Of a DNA stretch of 64,000 nucleotides, positions 1 through 12,886 are shown one piece after another. The stretch's first letter is position 1. Each line of letters opens with the position of its first letter. The stretch comes from Anarhynchus alexandrinus (lineage: Eukaryota; Chordata; Aves; Charadriiformes; Charadriidae), in assembly GCA_008711295.1 (NCBI GenBank), contig VUYV01000003.1, positions 10,867,148 through 10,931,147 of the forward strand, given 5' to 3'. Made by a program: the position numbers and the translations under genes. The notes under the pieces are model-generated. The model was not told the origin of the DNA. It made no database searches and was given only the letters and a program-made list of their open reading frames with translations.

Positions 1-2638
1 TATTCATAAATGCGACTCGGGATTTTCTGTGTAGATATTCGTGTTGATTGCTGGAATTAGCTTTTCCTCACATATGCTGGACAGACTTTCTTTTTTAAAC
101 ATATTGGCAATAGGAAGATATTTAATTACTGAACCCTGCTGACTGTGACTGTCTAAAAAAAAAAAAAGCAACAACTACCCAGGATCATACTATTATTTGT
201 ATATTTGTGCCTCAAGACACTGCTGTCCTTCCTGTGCACATACCCTGCATATAACATCTAAGAACTGTCCCAAAGGGACCTTTAAAGGCAGAACAGTTTA
301 CGCCAACCAAACAAGTAAATACCTACAACATTTTAGGTAGAGTACTAGCACACAAGAAATATAGACATTACTATTTTATTACCTAGCAGGTTTTTTGCCA
401 TTCTGAAACTGCAGAGCATAAGATGTAAGAAGGCAACAATCACTGAAACAGTGACTAAAATAGAGTAAGCTAAATCAAAAGATTGTTGAAGAGTCAAAGC
501 AGACCAGCTCCTAGTGAAAATTTCAACAAGCTCCAACTTAGTATCTAGGCTGCAGCTTCATTAAATGAACTCGAATCTGATTCCAAATGCAATATACGAA
601 GTTGAACCAAAACTACACGTTAATAAAGTTGGGAAGACAAAATACAAATTTGATGTCAACCATATGGAAGTCTTTATTTTGTTTATTATTTTTAAATTAA
701 CTCTGTTTTGTCCCCTAGGAATAACAATTCTCTAAAAATTATTCCATGGAGTAAGGACAGAACAACTCAAAACAGGTATTGGGCCACTTCACCTACACAC
801 ACTAAATTAGGTGCAACAGAATAGCTAACTCATCTCAAAACATGGTATATGCTCAAAGTAAAGAGAAAAGCTAGCAATTATAAAAACTGATGAAGAGAGA
901 AAGATTATTTTAAACCATAAATGAAGTATTACATCCACTTTATTGAATACTGCTGCTAATATATTGTTATTCAAACATTTCTTCAGCTGGTGTCAGTCAT
1001 GTCTTATTTCTCTAAACAAGCTTTCTCCCAGATTACCCATTTAAAAAAAAAAATCAATCCAACCTTTATAATTAAACAGGAGTTATATATATTCTCAGGT
1101 AATAAAACATTTCATACATATGGAATATGTTCAAACCCAAGCTCCTAGGTCAATGAGATGCTACACACCACTTTCTTCTGCTCATCTCGATTCACCGCCA
1201 CTTTCCACTTGTTACTTTTAAATCATTGCTCACTTTCCTTTCTCCATCAATCACCTTTACCGCCAGAGACCCCTACTCTCCAACACACACATTTGTCTAA
1301 ACTTTTTCCTTGTTATTCACATGATGATCCTAACTGATGCCCCCCTCATCAAATAAAAGCAGCACTCCCATTTCTTTTGGTTTTTCTAACCTGTTAAGAT
1401 TACTTCAAAAAAAATCATTAAAATAAAATATAATTTACTTTTCTGTTTTCTGTTTCAGCAGAGTAACCACCAAAACTAGATTTCTATCTCCCTTAGGCCC
1501 TGAAACTAAATGCTACAGTTAAACCGATACAGTGAGAGCTAACAAAACTAGAGCAAATATTCCGATTTCAAGATTGTCAAAGTTGAAACAAGCGAGAGTT
1601 AAGTAAAATTTCTAAAATTCACTGTTATTTGAGAAACAATGACAACACTTGCACAATTTCATCACAGATTCTAGAACTAAATCAGTTCTGCTTCAGTGAA
1701 TATTGAGATACTAAAACCAAAAAGGTTTAGGTGCACACATATATATCCAGAAGATCTACACTACAGTTAATAAGGTATTCATGGAATTAAAGTAATTTTC
1801 AAAATTTTAATTATTTTAGAGGTCTAATCTACTAAGACTAGAAACTGAACAGTTATTTCACATTTGAAAAAGCCAGTAAGACTATAGAACACCACCTTCC
1901 TAATATCATTAGCTTTAAAAAAAAGCGAATTAAATCTTTGTTACTAAATCTAGTTTTTCATGAAGGGCTCAGGAAATGTAACAGTCTAGTTTAAGGAACA
2001 CTTTATTCTACTTACCTATAGTCCATTTAAAAAAGGCCAGTTTCATTTTAACTAAACTTGTAAAAACTGGCATTTGGGTTTTTCTAGTAGAACATGTAGA
2101 ATTTTGCAGTAGCAAAATGACACATCTACAAGTGCTACATGTCAGATAATGGGTCAGTGACTGAGAATAGGATCTCCAAAAAGCACACTCAAATTTAATT
2201 GCATGATACCAAGAATAATTTTGACTCTGAACAGAATAAGGTGCAAAAAGTACTGAGAGACAAATGCAACACCTACATGGATGTTTGCTCCTACGGAATG
2301 ATCAAAGATTCTGAAGTCATTAAGAAAGATGCTCAGTTTGATTACACCCTAAATCATACTAACATACAGTTTATCCATGAAAGAAAACTGAGTACTCTAG
2401 CAAAACAGTATGCATGAGAATAAGAGGAAAGACTAAAAATGCTATGCATTATTTCATGTTTGGGTTTTCCAAGTAATCTTTTTTACAGATGTTCTTTAGA
2501 ACATTGTCCCTGCCACTGCTGTATATACAACATTTCTGAGGTTCTAGTTAGCACTGGAAACCTGAATCTAGAACTTCATATGCTAAAAGGGGAGGAGAGG
2601 GGGAAAGAACCTCAAATTACAAAATTTCTGTTCTCCAA

Positions 2639-2661
2639 GGGCAGGGGGTGGGGGAAAGGGG
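2639..2661 (+). other. Potential G-quadruplex motif
   Basis: Four G runs (3, 5, 5 and 4 or more) are separated by loops of 2, 1 and 3 bases, which fits the canonical G3+N1-7 pattern. It lies in intron 3 on the strand that is template for DUSP22 transcription. Folding is not shown by sequence alone. Confidence 0.5.
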
Positions 2662-4958
2662 TTATTTAAAAAAAAAAGTTTAAAAAGAGTAGGATTGTAT
2701 TTTTGGCATTAAACCTCTCTATTTAAATTTATGTAAAGACAACCATCAACGACTTCCAAGAAATTTTTTTTAAACCTAAACCCCTAAACTTAAATTTGTG
2801 AACCCAGATGCAAATAGAAAACCTCCAGCACCTGGCAAGTTCTTTCAGGTTAGTCAAAAACCATGTGTTAATTTGAGTCGTCACATCAACAGATGAGGGC
2901 AGGAGGACTTATTTTTGTTTAGGGGCATTTCAGCAAAAAAGCTAAAGTGGGAAACAGCCGGCACAAAGCTTCCTCAAGCCAAACCAACAAGAGTTTTTCA
3001 AGGGTTTTGTCCAGTAATGCACCAAACTGAACCTGCTAAACTGAAAACCGTTCAACCGTTTGTTTGTCCTTTCAGTTACTTTCTGTAGCAATCACCATTG
3101 GTGCTGATTTTATTAATGACTCATAGAAAATACATTTGTGTTTCAGCAAAAAACAACCACTGATTCACTTTAGTGAACAACACACTCAGGTTTGGTTTTG
3201 AAAAATATTATAAATGAAATTGAAATTACATGAAGAATATGAACAACAGAAAGCAGAATGCTCCTGCAATAGAATTTATACATTTGGTTTGTGTTATCTT
3301 GAATAATACAATAGCTTTTATAAAGTCATGGGGTTTTTTTGCAATGTTTTTTTATGGTTTTCTTAGGAAATAGTCTCAGTGACATTTTTGAAAAGTCCAC
3401 ATCATTGAGCTGGAATGTGCCAATCACAAATATAAAGTATCCTGTTAAAAGCCCTCCTTCCCCATATCTCCTCTCTGTCACCCTATCTAAAATTATAAGA
3501 GGGAAATGTGGAAGAGTTAAGGACTTTATTTTACTTACACAAAGCTGCACATATTATTTCCAATTCTAATCCCGAATTCCAATTCTAACCTGGCTCATCT
3601 AAAGGAATGCAGAGTGGGAGAAAACACTAATGAGTTTATACTAAATTGTGGTTCATCTCCTTTAGGACACAACAAGAATATTTACAGGACTACATACTTT
3701 AGCTGAGAGGAAGGACCTTGTTAGTTTGCCTTTCCTAGATGATGTATTCAAGCCCCCAGGCATGTCAGGGCATGTCTAACATCTGTACCTATTACACTTG
3801 GTACCTGAAGCCTCAAGGGGATCTGAGTACTACAATAAAACAATACATCCCACCCGCCTCTTTCTTCCAGGGAATGCTGGAACACGATTGCTACACCTCT
3901 GGAATACGCTCACATTACAAACATGGATTAACACACTCTCCACATCATCTCCTCTGCACAGAGCAGGTCAGAGCATTTGGCGTGTTCTGGTCAACACTAT
4001 CCAAGCAATGAGAAACATCAGGTGTTTACTGGTCTAAACATCTCTCGTGCAAACAGATTACCATGGAAAGCTTCAAACGGTCCTCATCCTCTCCTCCCTG
4101 CCATCTGCCACTACAGGAACGTGCTTCCCCTGACACAGCTAGTGCATGCTGAGCAATTCAAACAGCGCACCACCACAGCAGCCTCTGCCAAGGGTACCTC
4201 ATGATGAAGACCCGGCCTGACACTTTAAAAGCCGCTTTGTGGAAGTCTCTTGGAGGCTTCTTAGTGGGCTACCGATGTCATTTTTGAAAAATTAGTCAGA
4301 GCTACCAACTTCACAAGCAAAGCCAATGCCAAACAGGGCATTACTTCAAACTGGAGAGGATCTTCTGGTGCCACTACACCTGAAAGAAAAATGGTAGCTA
4401 TTTTGCTCAGCATGGTCTTCTGAAACATCTCATGAGGGGAAACCCTTACCATGAAAAGGCAGTGAAACATCATAGAAGAAAGTTAAGGTTTTTTTATTAG
4501 AAGAAGCGCTTGTACACTTCCTTTTGATGGTAGCGTAAAGGCTGAAAAGTGACAGCTTCCAGCAGTGGTGATATAAGAGCTTATTGCTATAGAAGGAAAT
4601 GCAACAGTCTTGACTAAATTATTAATTTGTAGAACTGATTTTTATACAACAGCAATGACCTTGCAACATGATATTAGCAACTCTGATTTTGAGGGCTGTC
4701 TTGCTGTCTCCCTCTTTAACAGTTCCCATAACTCTTTGGGCTGGATACCAAAGACAGCAGAGCCTGTGCAGAGAATACGTTGCCCAGCCATACCCAGCAG
4801 GGACTTCTTGCATCATGTCATCAAGATGCAATTTTCATATACGAATGGCCTCCTACAGCTCAAGACTTCTGTATGCTATCCAACATTGTAACATGGTTTT
4901 AATAGACTGGTGGTTCTCACTTGCTGAGCAGCGTCTGTCCAGAATCAGTTATGCTTTT

Positions 4959-5007
4959 AAAAAAAAAAACAAAAACAAAAACAAAAAACCCCCAAACAAC
5001 AACAAAC
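4959..5007 (+). repeat. A-rich simple repeat, (AAAAAC)n-like
   Basis: An A run is followed by several AAAAAC units and then CAAACAACAAC. It is low-complexity DNA, possibly an old retroposon tail, but no element body is recognised before it. Confidence 0.7.
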
Positions 5008-8000
5008 ACCTAGGGCTGATTGGTTTCCCAATATTTCCCTATTTAGTTATTTTGTGTTGAGCAGTGATATGCTTTTGAGTCCAAACAAATGCTTTCTGGA
5101 TTGGTGCCTATGTGAGGATATTACTTCGGATTACAGAACCAAAGAAGAAAGCACTAAGGCAGCTTTCAGCACTTCCAGAGTTATCAGCTGGGGGCATGAC
5201 ACAGGAATTTTTTTTTTGTTTTAGCACAAGGTAATCCCCGTTAAACACACACACACACAAAAAAATGAAGTCAGTCCAGAATGTGCAACCATGAGAGAAA
5301 GAAAGAAGTTTCCACAAACTGCTGATGGAAAGGAAGAATTAGAAAACTAAAAGGAGATGAGACTATTCCCTTCCAAAGCTTCAGTAAAAGCTCCGCCATA
5401 GTAAATCTCATCATATTAAGTGCTAACAGCAGATATGATAGGTTTCTATAGCAAAAACCAAAATAGCTGCAAAAATACTATCCCTAAACTATATTAAGCA
5501 TTGTGCCAGAGCTGCCGGTTCAGCTCCTCTGTAGCTTAGGTTGCTTTCCTTTTCTAAAAAATTGCACATGTATAGTCTAAAGTTCATATGTAAACATGCA
5601 AGACTATCCTGCCCAGCTAAAACTGCATTAAAGATTTACAATGTCCATCCAGGCTTAAAAAATATGAAATGAGATTCCAGATCTTAATGCAAGCTGATAT
5701 GAATGCATTATCTATACTAGGTCTGCAAGCTATGACCATTTGATCTTAGAAACATTTCTCAATTTTTGACAGATGTTCAGTCATTTAACTTTTCACTTTC
5801 CTGCAAAAGTCTGGATTTACGAGCCAGTCGTACACTTTTTTTTTTCCAATTCATAAACTTGATCCAACACTTCCTCTTTTGATATCCCCAGATGCAACTT
5901 TCTCATCCTTAACATCTTATAAAACAGGTATATCACAGCATTCAGCAGAGATAAAACTTGTGGAGAAGTTATACAGCTTCTCCGTAGCATCCTTATGTTT
6001 CTACAACTTCTATTCTTCACACTTGCTGGTTCTGTTCCAGTTACAGCATCTTCTTATTGCCTGTATTCTATTAATGCATTTGACTGTTTCCTCAGGGAGT
6101 ATGGAAGATTTTTATAAAAGATAAGCATAGATTTTTTTAAATTGTGCTCTTCCCTTTCAGTTCGGCTTCTGAGATATTGAGTATTTGAACCCCTATTTCC
6201 ACTCTGATTACAATTTTAAAATTTGCAAGGAAAAAAATAAATCTAAAATTCTTTATAAGATGACCTGGCCTGTGAAGCTTTTATTTATTAAGATACAGTT
6301 CATTTAAGCTGTGCTAGCTGCACAAGCTAACAGGACTGGACAAGAATGATGCTTAGTTCAGTCAGCAGTTACCATATCAACACTTATTTAGGTAGTTATC
6401 AATTCAGGAAAAAGGGGAGGAAAACCACTGCTCTGGAGATAGCATGTACCAGATTAAGATGATATAGTTAATGGCATCAGAATACAAAGAAAAAAAGAAT
6501 AAATAACTGTCCTCTGTGGGTGCTCTGGTTAGCTATGCAGAATGATGGGGAAAAAACATAACCTATAGAGCTAATATTTTAAGAAAGTTAAAGAAAAAGA
6601 AGAGTGAATGTTTCCTAGGCATCAGAGTATTTTCTCAGCAACCAGAAGACACTATTGCAACACTAAAAAAGTTCCATACAGCGCTTTAACATCACTCTTT
6701 TTGCTTGGAGAAGAAATCCCACAAACAGACTTGAAACAGAACCATCTGGTACCTGAGTATCACAGGGACACAGATTGGCTATTCACATGAAATGGAGATG
6801 CATAAAACTTATGACAGCTTTGGTACTGAGCAGATAGGGATGACAATACCCCCCAACCCAAAAAATTGTGCATGTTTTGTTGGGATTTAATTTCCTTATG
6901 CTTCATCCAAATGACTTTAATTGAAACTATCACATATACTGATGTACTCTTTTGTCATCTGAAAAAAACCCAACACACTAAAAATAAAAACAAAACAAAT
7001 ATTCTGTAGCAGCAGGAAAACAAAGAAAGAGAACTGACATGCATATAGAAGCAGCACACATGCAAAAGCCTACTCTTAATGCAATTTGGTGTAAACAATG
7101 GAAAGCTTTTTCGGCAGAAGACAGTACAGGAACACCCAGCTAAACTCTGGTTTATTTAAGATCTACATTACTGTGATTGTTATGATGCCTCCAAGATGAG
7201 TACAGCATACAGAGCTTCCTGCGATGCAGCGCTGGTCAATCTGACAATGATAATGCTATAAACAAATTAATGCCAAAGGACTCCACAACCACAGGCAACT
7301 GGTAACAGGATTCATACATTTACTAGATCAAACCTCTGATGCAAGTCAAGAGCAACAGCAGAATTACTAGTAACTGACAAATGCGTGGTGGACTGTGTGA
7401 AAGAAGCTGGTAGTTTCAGTCCATTTCCTGACTGATGGACAGGTGTCTACAATGCACCCAACAGTCACCATGACTAGCACCTCAAAGCCTCTCGGACAGA
7501 CCAAGAACTGTGAAATGCTCTGGCTGTAAAGCGCAGAGCTCAGAGACCTCTGTAACCCAGCCTTACCTCAATCAACTTCCCCACAAAAACGCAGCACGCG
7601 ACAGAATCCACTGTTGCCTCTGGCAATGTATTTCCGCAATTACATACTCTCGCAGTTAAAGCCTTGCTTACTTCCAGTCTGAATCTATGTGATGTCATTT
7701 GCCAGCCATGCACATCACGCTGTTCTCTGAGGTGGGTTCTCTGCATGGGGACCTACAGAATGTGTATCCATCCCTGCCTCTCTTTGCAGATAATACCTGT
7801 CTGGGACAGGGCCTGAGTGACTGTCTGACCAAAAGAACTTCTAGCATCCCTCCGCACCCCCAGGACTCATGCTGTACTCCTTCCTGCATTACACACAGCA
7901 ATTGCTGCCCAATGCAGCAGAGGAACCATTCTTGTTTTTGCCAGTATTTAAGTGTGTGTGGTTGGGGGGACAGCAGGAGGAACAGCGTGAGAAGATTAAG

Positions 8001-8513
8001 GATGCTGCAAGTTCAGCTGCTCAGACACGACTGTCCACCACAGCACATACTTTCTAGAATGGGATGCAGCTGTTTCCAAGCAGGTGCACAATCCACATCA
8101 GCATCCTGTTTGGTTTGGGCCCACGTTCATCTCCATGTAACATCCCCCAGAACAGGGTCAAACACCTGGAAAATCCAGAGAAACACTCTTAGCTTCAATG
8201 GACCTGCAACCAGATTCTTCTGGCAAGATTAACAAGATTTGCCTTTACTTACTTCACTTAGATCACCTGGCATAAAATTTGTTAAAACTCCAGATTTAAT
8301 GCAATAGAGTAACACCTAGCTGGCATCCTTTGAAGCAACAGGGGGAAGAACTGCTCAGGATTCCTTAAGAGTGCTTCCACATCCTTGTGGATTCTGACTG
8401 ACCCCACCAGCTTGCTTAGGATACATGGATATCACAAGTCAGACGTTTGACCTTTTGGTCTCCAATCCCAACAGCTATTTGTCCTAGCTTTAAAAAGAGA
8501 GTTCTACCAAGAG

Positions 8514-9022
8514 ATCACAGAATCATAGAATAGTTCATCCAGCTTTTCATCCACTAGTACCTCCAAGTCCTCGACAGAGCTGTTCTCAATCCCTTCATCC
8601 CCCAGCCTGTATTGATGCCAGGGGTTGCCCCAACCCAGACGCAGGACCCTGCACTTGGCCTTGTTGAACCTCATGAGGTTCACATGGGCCAAATTCTCAA
8701 GCTTATCCAGGTCCCTCTGGAGTGGGAGTCCGTCTCTCAGGTGTGTCAACTGCACCACTCAGCTTGGTGTCATCTGTAAACTTGCTGAGGGCACACTCAA
8801 TCCCACTGTCTACATCATTGATGAAGATATTACACAGTACTGGTCCCCATACAAACCCCTGAGGGACACCACTCGTCACTGATCGCCATCTGGACATTGA
8901 GCCATTGACCACTACCCTCTCGACGTGACCATCCTATCAATTCCTCATCCACCGAACAGTCCATCCATCCAATCCGTATCTCCCCAATTTAGAAAGATGT
9001 TGAAGTACAGATAGATGACAAC
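8514..9022 (-). mobile_element. CR1 LINE fragment with internal deletion
   Basis: On the minus strand the sequence encodes the CR1 reverse transcriptase palm in pieces: a degenerate DGWTVRWMRN region, then [19 protein letters not shown], then [10 protein letters not shown] and [13 protein letters not shown], and after a frame change [13 protein letters not shown] and VLVDEKLD. Immediately after VDEKLD comes the CR1 3' terminal signature ATTCTATGATTCTGTGAT. The C-terminal ORF2 and 3' UTR segment that normally separates them is absent; part of it can be seen in the copy at 50845-51192. A smaller deletion lies near 8999, upstream of the RT core. The copy is 5' truncated, frameshifted and dead. 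CR1 is the dominant retroposon of birds, which supports the taxonomic reading. Confidence 0.92.
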
Positions 9023-12000
9023 CTGTTGGACAGATCCAACAGGTCACTGCCAGATACACTATTATTTAAAGCACACTCTGAGATATGTTTCCCCATCCAC
9101 CTTTCCGTGTATGTCACATTCTAAACAGAGATTTTAAAACCTGAACTAGCTGAGAAATGGATTAGAAAGCAGGTGGCAAGAAACCTAATTATTCTCCTCT
9201 GTATATGGCTTTTGTGTGGATTTATAAAACATCTGTGAGTGTTCCATGGGCAGCCATCCAAAGTACTGTGAAGGAGCCAACTTGATTCACCAAGGCTATT
9301 GCCTCCGTGCCTCTGCGGGAACACACATGATGCTGTTGGATACCGCTCTTACTCAGGGGGTGACTTCCACGCATCTGAAATAACAAACCTTGTTCCATAT
9401 GGCATGCAGTCCTTTCACTTGGGCACACCACCAGTTACCTATAGTTTTTGTGATGGGAGTTATAAACCTGCATCTCTAAACTACAAAATGCCTACCTAAG
9501 TGGTTAAGATCCTGTATAACAACGGTGTACTTTATTGGAACAATAACCTTAGGATGCCCTCTAAATATAAACTAGTTTCAGGATTGGTTTTATTAGAGGA
9601 CAAATTTCCTTGAAACAGTTTATACAAAAAGAACTAAGGGGCAATATTGCAAGATAGTTCAAGCCAGATTTTGGCAAATTCCTGCCAGTCTAAATCACTC
9701 GCCTTACAAAACAATTCTGCGTCTTGTACTTAATGCAGCCTGTCAATGTCTAAAGGTATAAAAAGTCTTAGAATCTAATTGATCTTTAAACCTACTTTTT
9801 CCTGTTATTCCAGCTTGAAAGCAATAACTTCCTAAGGCCAAACTTTGATTATGTGCACCCCATAAATAAGACATCCATGAGGGTTTGTAAATGATCATTG
9901 AGATAATGTCTGAAACCAAATTTCAGTGAAAAAACTTTTTTTTTTTTTAAAGTTATTTCTCAACAGGAACACACTGTGTAACCTAAACCAATATAATACT
10001 TTCTTGTGAAACTCTTCAATCATTTTCTAATAGCTTACCAACTTCTGATGACCTAAAGCAACATATATCCAAATATACTGCAGCATATAAAGCCCAGAGG
10101 AAAGCACACTTTTTAAAAGGCACTTTGAGTGTTTTAAACAACCAAGTAAAAATGGTCTGTAACATCACAGAGAGTGGCAATGTCATAAGTTACTACAGTG
10201 GAAAATAACATTACAATCTGTAGCAAGTTGGTGTTCACCACACACACTGAGGTTTGCTTTTATTTCTTGAGTATGGACAACAAAGCCAGATTGGTCACTT
10301 TCATTCTCTACCCACCATTATCAGCTTTAAGTGCTGTATCAGAAGTATTATTGCATCAAAACAGTCATTACTGAAACTTCAAAATCTGACAAGCAAGATG
10401 TGGGTAATTTGTGACCTCTTTGAGAGCTAAGGTATGCATCCATATTCATTTGTTCCACAGACAGCCATAAAAGACCAAATTCTCTTTGATAACTTGTTAC
10501 TACAACACTACTGAGTTTTCGGTGTCTAAAAAACTCTTACCTTCCATAGCTTGCACAGAAAGGTTTGTTTAATGAAGTATTTGTAGCATTTCCTATAGAT
10601 TGGCTAGGAAACACTCGATATAAAATATTGTTAGCAAAAGACAAATGCAACTACCGCAGTCCAAGAAAAGGTAGCTTTTTACAGATGATCAGCGTTCACA
10701 TAAATACACACACACAAAACGGAATCTCAGAAAAAAAAGAAAAAAAAGATTCTCATATCACTGCAATTCCATGTTTAAAGGTCTGAATCACATCAGGTGA
10801 ATTTCTGAACATAAATGTAAGCCCTCACTTTCCATAAGCGAAATCTGGGGCACAAGAGGGAGACACATAGGGAAAGCTTTCCCATTTGACAGTGGACTTG
10901 AGAACAAGCTCCAAGCACAATGTGGATACACAAGTTGCAAACAAACCTACCTACAACCTGGCAAAGATGTAAATAACAAAGGACATAATACAACCTAACA
11001 GATGTTTTCCAGGCCCTCGTTCCTACACAGAAGCATTTAGTTGCAAACAAGCACCACAGCAAGACCATGAATGATAAAGTAATTAATAATCAGCTCAGCT
11101 CCCAGACGAATGGAACTTGCAATCCTTCCACTACTTTAGAGAACTGGGGAGATGTTTTAACAGTTGTTTTCCAGACCACTGGCACATAAAGGAGTATATT
11201 GCACACTGCAAAAACAGAAGGCACAGTTGGAGAAACATTTCTTTCAGAAGCAGGGGTGAATAAAACAAGTCCATCTTCAACCAGCCACTACTTGTTCCCA
11301 TGCCACTGTAACTTTTGAGACACTATTGTGAACAAGACTGGGAACAGATCTGGGTAAATATAATCCTTCCTGTCTTTTGTGGGGTAGCTAGAGGAAGAAA
11401 TGGTGACTTGGTTATATTTAACCCACAAAAGCTCCCAGATCTATTTACCATGCAGCCTCCAAAACAGATGCACCACCACAAAGGAGGTGGTGGCATGTGG
11501 GCTGCCAAAACTACCACCACCATAAGAAACACTGGCCTGAGGCTGCAGCTGATCTGTGCCATAATTAGTCTTCCTACTTTTCTAATCATGGTAATAAAAC
11601 AAAGCAAGATTCTATTCATTTTAGAGAACAGCACCCTAGAGGAAACATTACATCTCCCTTACTCAGTACAATTGTTTATCTCTTCAACTAAGAGCACTCT
11701 TGAAATTCAGTATGTTTCAGACTTAACCGGCATCAAGCACAACTGACGTCAAATGGATAGTATAATAAAGTCAACAGCTAAAACTCTGCTTCAGCACACT
11801 TTTAAGTTCAATGTCAACCCTGAGTTCACCATTAACTTGATTTTGGTTTTAATCGTGACATACTAGGGACACTTTTTGTTCAGCTTACCTATTGACTTGC
11901 CTGGGAGAGGTGAAAATTCTGTAGTTCAAGGACTGAATTCACTAGATACTTTTACACAAAGAGAATGAAAAGCAGAGATTCCCAGCAGCATCTGAGGGGT

Positions 12001-12219
12001 AACACCAGCAACTGCCTTACCCACTATTTTGCTGTATTTCATGAAAAGTGGAATGCAGGGAAGACACAAATTGAAGGGGACAACAGTTCCCAACATAAAT
12101 CAAATAGGAGGATTCTAAGGTGTAGCCAAACTCCCCTCCTTCCAAGGTAAGGTGGCATAAAGAAGAAAGCACAACAGTCCAACACAGGAGAGCTCTTTCA
12201 CTGCTCAAGATAACACAAG

Positions 12220-12300
12220 AAGTCAAGTCATTTCAGCTATTCAGATCACCTTCCCTTCAGTAAAATGGGGAATAATACTTCATGTTAAAGTAAGAGACCT
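12220..12300 (+). repeat. MIR-like SINE fragment (sense)
   Basis: The stretch contains CAGTAAAATGGGGAATAATAC preceded by a TCACCTTCCCTTCAG-type segment, resembling the MIR core (cctcagtttccccatctgtaaaatgggga). It is short and diverged, so this is a weak call from memory of the consensus. Confidence 0.4.
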
Positions 12301-12803
12301 ACAGATGCTCTGCTATATTAGATGAATTATATGAGGGAGCACTGGTTCCCGCCATGCCCGAAGCCTAAATAAGGCTATTTTACACAGAAAAGGACTGCAA
12401 GCCTCTTACATAACCATCTGCTATGAAGATTCAAGAAAGGGGCCCAATTAAAAAGGAAGGTTGGTCTTGGGGAAGAGGGATAAGGAATGTTATTATTTAT
12501 GTGATGCTTGAACTCCACAGAGAAGGAAACTTACCTTTACTATGAAATTAATAACAATCTCATTATTGTGTTATATTGATTGACACTGTAATTGTCTCTT
12601 CCTTTGTCAGTTTGATTTCTTGTTGTTATAACAGCAGCAACAACAAATCTGTGACTGGATCCCAAAACTACAGCTGTCAAACATTTCCACAAGAAAATCA
12701 GTCTCAAAATGCAAATTATGCAGAACAAGTAATTAGTCCCAAGATGCCTGTAGCAGTCAACCGCAAAGTAAGGATTTACCATGGAGTCCCCCACACCTCT
12801 TAC

Positions 12804-12886
12804 CTCAAGCATAGGGCGGGCACTGTCATGGATTGAAAGAATGTGCGTTATGTTATTCTTACTCAATTGCTCTACATCTCGGGCAT
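12804..12886 (-). CDS. DUSP22: DUSP22 coding exon 3 (ends HDSARPMLE)
   Basis: This 83-nt exon has the acceptor CCCTTTTTCACAG and the donor GTAAGA on the minus strand. After completing the split Asp codon it encodes ARDVEQLSKNNITHILSIHD and then SARPMLE, ending on a codon boundary. DARD.EQLSK...THILS.HDSARPMLE is diagnostic of DUSP22; from memory the differences from human are conservative (Ala to Val, Lys to Asn, two Val to Ile). In the fold this is the first helix and the THIL strand before the substrate-recognition region. Reading past the donor gives a chance open frame of about 80 codons into intron 3, which I treat as intronic. No later DUSP22 exon was found before the window edge. Confidence 0.96.

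Larger units (their letters stand above)
1..12803 (-). other. DUSP22: DUSP22 intron 3 (partial)
   Basis: This is AT-rich intronic sequence with no recognisable exon on either strand. It contains a CR1 LINE fragment at 8514-9022, a MIR-like piece near 12220-12300, an A-rich (AAAAAC)n stretch at 4959-5007, a G-quadruplex-type motif at 2639-2661 and an isolated TGACGTCA at 11744-11751. The open frames here, such as 177 codons at 7699-8232, have no recognisable similarity and no supportable splice context. I looked specifically for the next DUSP22 exon (the YLCIPA and VHCLAGVSRS regions) and did not find it. Confidence 0.85.

Noticed and set aside
7699..8232. 177-codon plus-strand ORF in intron 3
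   Set aside because: It is antisense to DUSP22, Cys/Ser/His-rich, and has no recognisable domain or supportable splice context. Treated as chance.
11744..11751. Palindromic CRE (TGACGTCA)
   Set aside because: A perfect 8-bp match, but isolated in intron 3 with no CpG island or other motifs near it. Expected by chance at this window size often enough not to claim a function.
12540..12803. Open extension of DUSP22 exon 3 past its donor
   Set aside because: A consensus GTAAGA donor ends the exon exactly where the known protein crosses an exon border, and the extension has no similarity to the phosphatase. An intron-retained isoform cannot be excluded.
1..12803. Later DUSP22 exons (catalytic loop) inside the window
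   Set aside because: I searched the minus strand for the YLCIPA, KFIHECR, VHCLAGVSRSVT and later regions and found none, so they must lie beyond the left edge.
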